Assembly: GCA_003663345.1 (NCBI GenBank)
Contig: QMZU01000013.1
Span: 1 to 10,736, forward strand
DNA from: Candidatus Aenigmatarchaeota archaeon
GTDB lineage: Archaea; Aenigmatarchaeota; Aenigmatarchaeia; PWEA01; B50-G16
Direction of reading: 5' to 3'
DNA: 10,736 nucleotides
Shown: one piece after another, positions 7,090-10,736 of the stretch
Layout of the letters: each line of letters begins with the position of its first letter
Position numbering within the stretch: position 1 is the first letter of the stretch
Notes under the pieces: model-generated
Databases searched by the model: none
What the model was told of the DNA's origin: nothing
What the model saw: only the letters and a program-made list of their open reading frames with translations
Made by a program: the position numbers and the translations under genes

Positions 7090-8775
7090 ATGGTTGATAT
7101 AAGGGCGTGGATAAAGGAGCAACTCAAAGCAGGATACACGCCCGAGGAGCTGAAAAAAGCCCTGAAGGACTCTGGATGGGACCCACGACTCGTCAAGGAG
7201 ACCCTCAGGGAAGAGTTCAAGACAGGTGACAAGATGGCCAAAAAAGAGAAAAAAGAAGAGAAAGAGATGACAGTTGAAGAACGCCTCAAACAGATGTGGA
7301 AGAAGGACCTCGAGGAACAGGGTGTGAAAGAGGAGGAAAAAGAGGAGAAGAAGCCTGAGCCCAAACCCCCACCAAAAGAGGAGCCCCCACCTGAAACCGC
7401 CCGTGAGGTGAAGATTGAAGCGGATATTCAGAAAAAAATTGATTCTCTTCAAATAGAGGTCGAGAAGCTCAAAACATTTCAAGAAAGCATTCAGAACCTC
7501 CGCTCTGAATTCAATGAAAGGTTACAGCGCCTCAGTGAGGATGTTGGGGAGGTCCGTTCTCTGGTTTACCAGCGCGAGACGGAGTTCAAAGAGGTGGAGA
7601 TGGAGGTTGAGAAGATAAGTGAGATAGTTGAGAACCTCGACCCGAACAGGCTTCTGTCGGAGTTCAGAAAGATAGAGAGGGATATGGAACTGAATGAGGC
7701 AGAGATAGAGAGGATGGGACAGGCGCTGTCCGATACGATTTCTAGAATGAGAAAGGTTGAGGATATAATAACCAGCATCGGGAGAGTTGAGAACCTTGTG
7801 GAGGCCGGAAGGATAATGAACAAGAAACTTGCAGAAATAGACGAAAAAGCAAAAAAAATAGGAGACCTGCATGCAAAGATAGAGCGCCAGTTCATAGAAC
7901 TCGGTAACAGAGTCGATGAGATAGACAAGATGAAGAGAAATATGGAGGCCATGGATGATGCGATAAAGAGTCTGTTCGACATAACCGACGAGATAAACAA
8001 GAAACTGTTTGGATATGTGGAGAAATCCGAACTTACTTCTCTTAAGGATGAAATGAGGAGGATTGCTGATGATATGGAAAGATTCAAGGCCGAAATCCAG
8101 ATTCAGCTTCAGAACCTCAAAAAAAGTATAAGTACTATAAGTACTCCTTCAACACCGTCACCACAACCCTCAACCCCTCCAAATCCTGAACTTGAAAAAC
8201 TTCAGGAGCAGAGGGAGCAGATAAACCTTCTCCTATCAACCCTTGAAGAGGAGTACAAGAAGAATAAGATAAGCGAAGAAGATTATAAGAGAGCAAGAGA
8301 AATCAACCTCGAGGAGCTGAAGAACATAGAGAAAAAGATACAGGAATTGAAAGAGTCCAAACCAGAGAAACCTCCTCAAGAACCAAAACCAGTCCCACCG
8401 GAATCTGTTCAGATGCCATCACCGGAAAAACCACCACCTGCGGAAGAAAAAACACCGGAGCATGTTAAAGAAACAACACAAGAATCACCGGAGAAACCTG
8501 TTCCAAGGGAGCAGAAAGGAAGAATAATAGTTGAAGGTATCACAAAACCAGAGAAGAAACCCGAACCAGAGAAAAAAGAGGAGCCTGTTGAGAAACCTTC
8601 TGAGCCAGAGAAAAAAGGGGTTGCACCAAAACCTGAAGAGAAGAAACCCGAAAAACCACCAGAACCGGAAAAATCCGAGGAAGAGTTGATGCTTGAGGAA
8701 CTCGAACATCTTTACAAAGAGGGTCTGATAAGCAAAGAGGCATATGAACACACAAAAAAGAAGATAACCGGTTGA
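7090..8775 (+). CDS. Cytoplasmic coiled-coil protein with two SHOCT-like hairpins
   Basis: This 561-residue, highly charged protein lacks a signal peptide and membrane segments. Residues 1-45 form a small helical module (WIKEQLKAGYTPEELKKAL, then SGWDPRLVKETL) of a kind I recognise from many archaeal proteins, probably a three-helix protein-binding unit. Residues 45-115 are Lys/Glu/Pro-rich. About 115-345 is a long coiled coil with regular heptads, including a VGEVRSLVYQRE patch. A Ser/Thr/Pro linker (about 349-366) follows, then hairpin 1 with Y389...I394-S-E-E-D-Y399, a Pro/Glu/Lys tether (about 420-535), and hairpin 2 with Y542...I547-S-K-E-A-Y552, ending at 561. The design suggests a multivalent scaffold. 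No enzymatic motif is visible and I cannot name a family. The ATG at 7090 is preferred because the helical module begins at once and the TATA-like box points to it. An ATG at 7076 is out of frame. Confidence 0.88.
   Translation: MVDIRAWIKEQLKAGYTPEELKKALKDSGWDPRLVKETLREEFKTGDKMAKKEKKEEKEMTVEERLKQMWKKDLEEQGVKEEEKEEKKPEPKPPPKEEPPPETAREVKIEADIQKKIDSLQIEVEKLKTFQESIQNLRSEFNERLQRLSEDVGEVRSLVYQRETEFKEVEMEVEKISEIVENLDPNRLLSEFRKIERDMELNEAEIERMGQALSDTISRMRKVEDIITSIGRVENLVEAGRIMNKKLAEIDEKAKKIGDLHAKIERQFIELGNRVDEIDKMKRNMEAMDDAIKSLFDITDEINKKLFGYVEKSELTSLKDEMRRIADDMERFKAEIQIQLQNLKKSISTISTPSTPSPQPSTPPNPELEKLQEQREQINLLLSTLEEEYKKNKISEEDYKRAREINLEELKNIEKKIQELKESKPEKPPQEPKPVPPESVQMPSPEKPPPAEEKTPEHVKETTQESPEKPVPREQKGRIIVEGITKPEKKPEPEKKEEPVEKPSEPEKKGVAPKPEEKKPEKPPEPEKSEEELMLEELEHLYKEGLISKEAYEHTKKKITG
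8347..8694 (+). repeat. Low-complexity Pro/Glu/Lys tether in the coiled-coil gene
   Basis: Roughly residues 420-535 of the coiled-coil protein are built from irregular short repeats such as PEKP, PEPEKK and KPEKPPEPEK, encoded by purine-rich DNA with recurring CCAGAGAAA and CCGGAAAAA words. It has the composition of a stiff, disordered linker separating the two hairpins. Repeats of this type change length readily between strains. Confidence 0.7.
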
Positions 8776-8786
8776 TGGTGCCGTAA

Positions 8787-10118
8787 ATGAGATGGATTCT
8801 GTTTGCGATTCTTTTTATTCTGATAAGTGAGAACGTTCTTGCCTCGTGCAACTACGATGTTATTATAAAGAATAAGAATGTTGAGCAGGAAGATTACCTC
8901 CAGGTTTCAGTCCTTCTCCAGAACAAGCTGGACAGAAGGCAGCAAGCTCAGGTGGAGTATCAAGTTATTGGAACAAGGGTCTGGTTTGATGAGAGTGAGG
9001 CAACAGTTCTCTATCCCACAGAATCGAAGAACCTCACAAAGGAGATATACATATACACTGCTCAGGACCCAGGCGAATATATCCTGAACACAACCATCAC
9101 ATGTGGATTCGATATTTATGTGGTTGAGAAAAATTTCACAGTTTTTGAGAGGGGGGCACTTAAACAGAACGAAGGAAAAAAGGAAACAAAACCACTCATG
9201 ATCACGAGCATACCGGATACTGTAAGAACCATATCAGGCGAACCTGTTAGTTTTCTCGTGAGTTTCAAAAACTTTGGCGATCATGACCTTTCGGATGTTT
9301 CCATAAAACTCGATAATATAGATAAGAGCTGGTACAACATCAAAAACCCTGTGATACCCACACTTCCCCAACAGGAGTCGAACTCATTTAATATAACGAT
9401 AACTCCACCCTCTTCCACAGATGAACAGCTGAAATCCATAAGGGTCACAATCTTTTCCGATACCTTCAGTGACTCGGAATCCGTAACCTTGAGAATATTT
9501 GCGACAAAGGAGGGATACATAGACTTTGAACTGGCCAGACTTGAAGACAAGCTCTATGAACTGAAAACAGCCTCCGCTGCCCTTAATGAGGAGGACATAA
9601 AAGAAAGCTTGAACGAAGCAGAGGCGGAGATAAAAAATGCAAAAATAGACTACAATCAGACAGATTATGATACTGCCATTGAAAGGTTAAAGAAGGTGGA
9701 TGAAATTCTGAAAAATGTGGATGAATACATCAAAGAAAAGGAATCAGAAATTGGAGGGTCGATTTTTCTTCCACTGGTTGATATATGGAACATAATAATA
9801 TCATACTGGATATTTCTTCTTATCCCTGTAGCTGGTGCTGGCGCATTTCTCCTTTTCAAACGTTTTTCACCCAAAAAAACCGAAGAAAAAACAGAACCTC
9901 AGCCGGTGCAATCACCAGCACCACCGCGAAACGAAGCAACAGAGATAAAGAAGATAATTCAACCTCCACAGATGGATAAGGAAAAGGAAAGAAGAAAGAT
10001 AGAGGGTGTGTTAAATATACTCAACAACCAGTATAAAAATAATCTGATATCTGAGAAAGCTTACAAAGAGATGAAGGAGCTCTATGAGAGGAAGCTGAGG
10101 GAACTATCCAAAGAATGA
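8787..10118 (+). CDS. Membrane protein: signal peptide, two Ig-like domains, one TM helix, cytoplasmic SHOCT-like tail
   Basis: This 443-residue protein starts with a hydrophobic signal sequence (residues 1-20). LASC at 18-21 resembles a lipobox, but C21 and C106 are the only cysteines and sit near the two ends of the first beta-domain, so a disulphide is the likelier use. Domain 1 spans about 22-120. Domain 2 spans about 136-240 and is CARDB-like (VSFLVSFKNFGDHDLSDVSI). A helical stretch follows at about 245-320, then a membrane helix at about 333-357 and a KRF stop-transfer. The cytoplasmic tail has a Pro-rich tether and a terminal hairpin, Y416...I421-S-E-K-A-Y426. Five sequons lie on the external side. 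The ATG at 8787 is 11 bases after the previous stop, with only a weak GGTG before it. Its topology mirrors the giant protein (external beta-domains, single TM, cytoplasmic module), so it is a plausible partner in the same complex. No known enzymatic motif is present. Confidence 0.88.
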   Translation: MRWILFAILFILISENVLASCNYDVIIKNKNVEQEDYLQVSVLLQNKLDRRQQAQVEYQVIGTRVWFDESEATVLYPTESKNLTKEIYIYTAQDPGEYILNTTITCGFDIYVVEKNFTVFERGALKQNEGKKETKPLMITSIPDTVRTISGEPVSFLVSFKNFGDHDLSDVSIKLDNIDKSWYNIKNPVIPTLPQQESNSFNITITPPSSTDEQLKSIRVTIFSDTFSDSESVTLRIFATKEGYIDFELARLEDKLYELKTASAALNEEDIKESLNEAEAEIKNAKIDYNQTDYDTAIERLKKVDEILKNVDEYIKEKESEIGGSIFLPLVDIWNIIISYWIFLLIPVAGAGAFLLFKRFSPKKTEEKTEPQPVQSPAPPRNEATEIKKIIQPPQMDKEKERRKIEGVLNILNNQYKNNLISEKAYKEMKELYERKLRELSKE

Positions 10119-10469
10119 TGCAGCTCTTTTCTCCACCTCTTCTGTGAAACTGAACATGGATACAACCTCGTTAAGGTGACGTACAAAAGTTATGGTCGTG
10201 AGCAATGTGGCCAGAACCGCAAGAAAAGCTACCCCCATAATGATAAGGTCCAGATCCGCGACACCGGCCCTTATAATTATACATACTGGGAACGCAATCT
10301 GAAGGAATGCCATGAAGAAAACAGGCCTGCACAGACTTCCGAAAACTTTACTTATTTTACCTGTGAGGAGTTTTGATGCTTTTTTTGCGTTCACGAAAAG
10401 GAAGATGTTTGTGGCTGTTACAATCACTATATAAATTACCGCCATCACTATCTTCATTATTTCAATCAT
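10104..10469 (-). CDS. Small three-helix membrane protein of unknown function
   Basis: This 121-residue protein has hydrophobic segments at about 6-27, 47-68 and 73-95. The loop after the first helix is lysine-rich (NAKKASKLLTGKISK), so by the positive-inside rule it is cytoplasmic. That puts the N-terminus outside and the charged tail (from about 97: RHLNEVVSMFSFTEEVEKR) inside. No catalytic motif is seen and I do not recognise the family. GAGGTG lies 5 bases upstream of the ATG at 10469, supporting this start over the Met at residue 5. The start overlaps the stop of the preceding ATPase gene as ATGA, so the two are translationally coupled; a membrane anchor or sensor for that ATPase is a reasonable inference. 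The last codons overlap the convergent 443-residue gene by 15 bases. The hydrophobic pattern and the good SD make this a real gene rather than a shadow. Confidence 0.85.
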   Translation of the reverse strand: MIEIMKIVMAVIYIVIVTATNIFLFVNAKKASKLLTGKISKVFGSLCRPVFFMAFLQIAFPVCIIIRAGVADLDLIIMGVAFLAVLATLLTTITFVRHLNEVVSMFSFTEEVEKRAASFFG

Positions 10470-10736
10470 TCTTTCACCTCTATCTTCTCGGCAGAGAGTT
10501 CTTCTACAATTCTCGCCATTTTCTCACTTTCCTTTGAATTGCACATCAGTATTCCACGAATCTCCCATTCTTCAACCCTTTTTTTCATGAATTTTGAAAA
10601 TTTAAGAGCAACATTGGGCGTATTGTATCTTGAAATACTGTTCAGATTATCTATGAATATGAAATCCACAGTTGTTGAAGCAACAAAATGATTAATGAAA
10701 AGAGCCACATCCGTTAAATTGGATGGTGAGCTGGAA
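10466..10736 (-). CDS. RecA/KaiC/RAD55-like ATPase, C-terminal part (5' end outside window)
   Basis: The frame enters from the right edge and is open upstream of the GTG at 10708 (reading S-S-S-P-S-N-L-T-D-V-A-L-F), so the visible 90 residues are the C-terminal portion of a longer protein. The S-P-S-N-L-T-D segment leads into a helix, then a hydrophobic strand ending in Asp (VDFIFIDNLNSI), which fits the Walker B strand of RecA-fold ATPases. Next come ALKFSKFMKKRVEEWEIRGILM, matching the following helix and strand, and a charged C-terminal helix. The P-loop would lie outside the window, so ATPase activity cannot be confirmed here. The order 'P-x-N-L-T... hhhhD-x-h... LKF' is typical of archaeal KaiC/RAD55-like regulatory ATPases. 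It forms an operon with the small membrane protein, which starts within its stop codon (ATGA). A role in signalling is an inference from family habit. Confidence 0.75.
   Translation of the reverse strand, partial: SSSPSNLTDVALFINHFVASTTVDFIFIDNLNSISRYNTPNVALKFSKFMKKRVEEWEIRGILMCNSKESEKMARIVEELSAEKIEVKE
10475..10480 (-). promoter_or_regulatory. Shine-Dalgarno site of the three-helix membrane protein gene
   Basis: GAGGTG on the minus strand (CACCTC on the plus strand) lies 5 bases before the ATG whose first base is at 10469. It sits inside the 3' end of the preceding ATPase gene and works together with the ATGA overlap at 10466-10469 to couple translation. Confidence 0.75.

Noticed and set aside
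7076..7102. Eight-codon upstream frame (ATG at 7076, TAA at 7100) overlapping the start of the coiled-coil gene
   Set aside because: It is too short to judge and has no SD, and it would be outside the mRNA if the leaderless start is right. I found no attenuation-like structure.
6970..7482. Minus-strand frame of about 170 residues with hydrophobic F/L-rich stretches
   Set aside because: It spans two well supported plus-strand genes and their junction. The hydrophobic runs come from reading Lys/Glu codons backwards, so it is not a membrane protein gene.
7566..8087. Long minus-strand frame (about 173 residues, rich in S, I, L and F)
   Set aside because: It is the antisense shadow of the purine-rich coiled-coil gene. 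Its composition is what reverse-reading Glu/Lys/Ile codons gives, and it has no SD or domain pattern.
8838..8849. Lipobox (LASC) making the 443-residue protein a lipoprotein
   Set aside because: The pattern fits at C21, but the protein has exactly one other cysteine (C106) placed to pair with it, and it already has a membrane helix, so lipid attachment is not needed. It remains possible.
10380..10386. Run of seven T on the plus strand as terminator of the four-gene cluster
   Set aside because: It lies about 260 bases past the last stop, inside the convergent membrane protein gene where it encodes Lys codons on the other strand. There is no supporting context.

Overview
The window looks archaeal and is almost entirely protein-coding, with no RNA genes, CRISPR array or insertion sequence visible. 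Three signs point to an archaeon. There is a very large extracellular protein dense in N-glycosylation sequons (N-x-S/T), carrying an Ig-like/CARDB-like domain chain. The ATPase at its end is of HerA/FtsK type. Start sites include strong AGGAGG/GAGGTG Shine-Dalgarno sites, and one gene has a TATA box placed for a leaderless transcript. The style (SHOCT-like hairpins, a helical module of the 'GYTPEELKKAL..SGW' kind, giant Ig-like surface proteins, very tight packing) resembles uncultivated lineages such as the DPANN archaea, but the exact taxon cannot be fixed from this sequence.

The left and centre (1-10118, + strand) hold four closely packed co-directional genes. The first, cut by the left edge, encodes at least 2235 residues: about 1825 residues of extracellular beta-sandwich domains, one membrane segment, then a cytoplasmic HerA/FtsK-superfamily ATPase with intact Walker A and B motifs. 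Next come a 116-residue C2H2 zinc-finger protein, a 561-residue cytoplasmic coiled-coil protein, and a 443-residue membrane protein with two external Ig-like domains and a cytoplasmic tail. The last three share one short signature, Y-x4-I-S-[EK]-[EK]-x-Y, inside a SHOCT-like helical hairpin. It occurs four times: once, twice and once respectively.

The right end (10104-10736, - strand) holds a convergent pair: the C-terminal part of a RecA/KaiC/RAD55-like ATPase, cut by the right edge, and a three-helix membrane protein coupled to it by an ATGA start/stop overlap. Its last gene overlaps the end of the + strand cluster by 15 bases.

Taken together, the + strand genes look like one envelope-spanning machine: a motor ATPase physically fused to a very long external arm, a second membrane protein of parallel topology, and two soluble proteins that may bind on the cytoplasmic side through the shared hairpins. 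Whether it moves DNA, moves protein or signals contact cannot be read from the sequence. The motor-adhesin fusion and the shared hairpin are the two observations most worth following.
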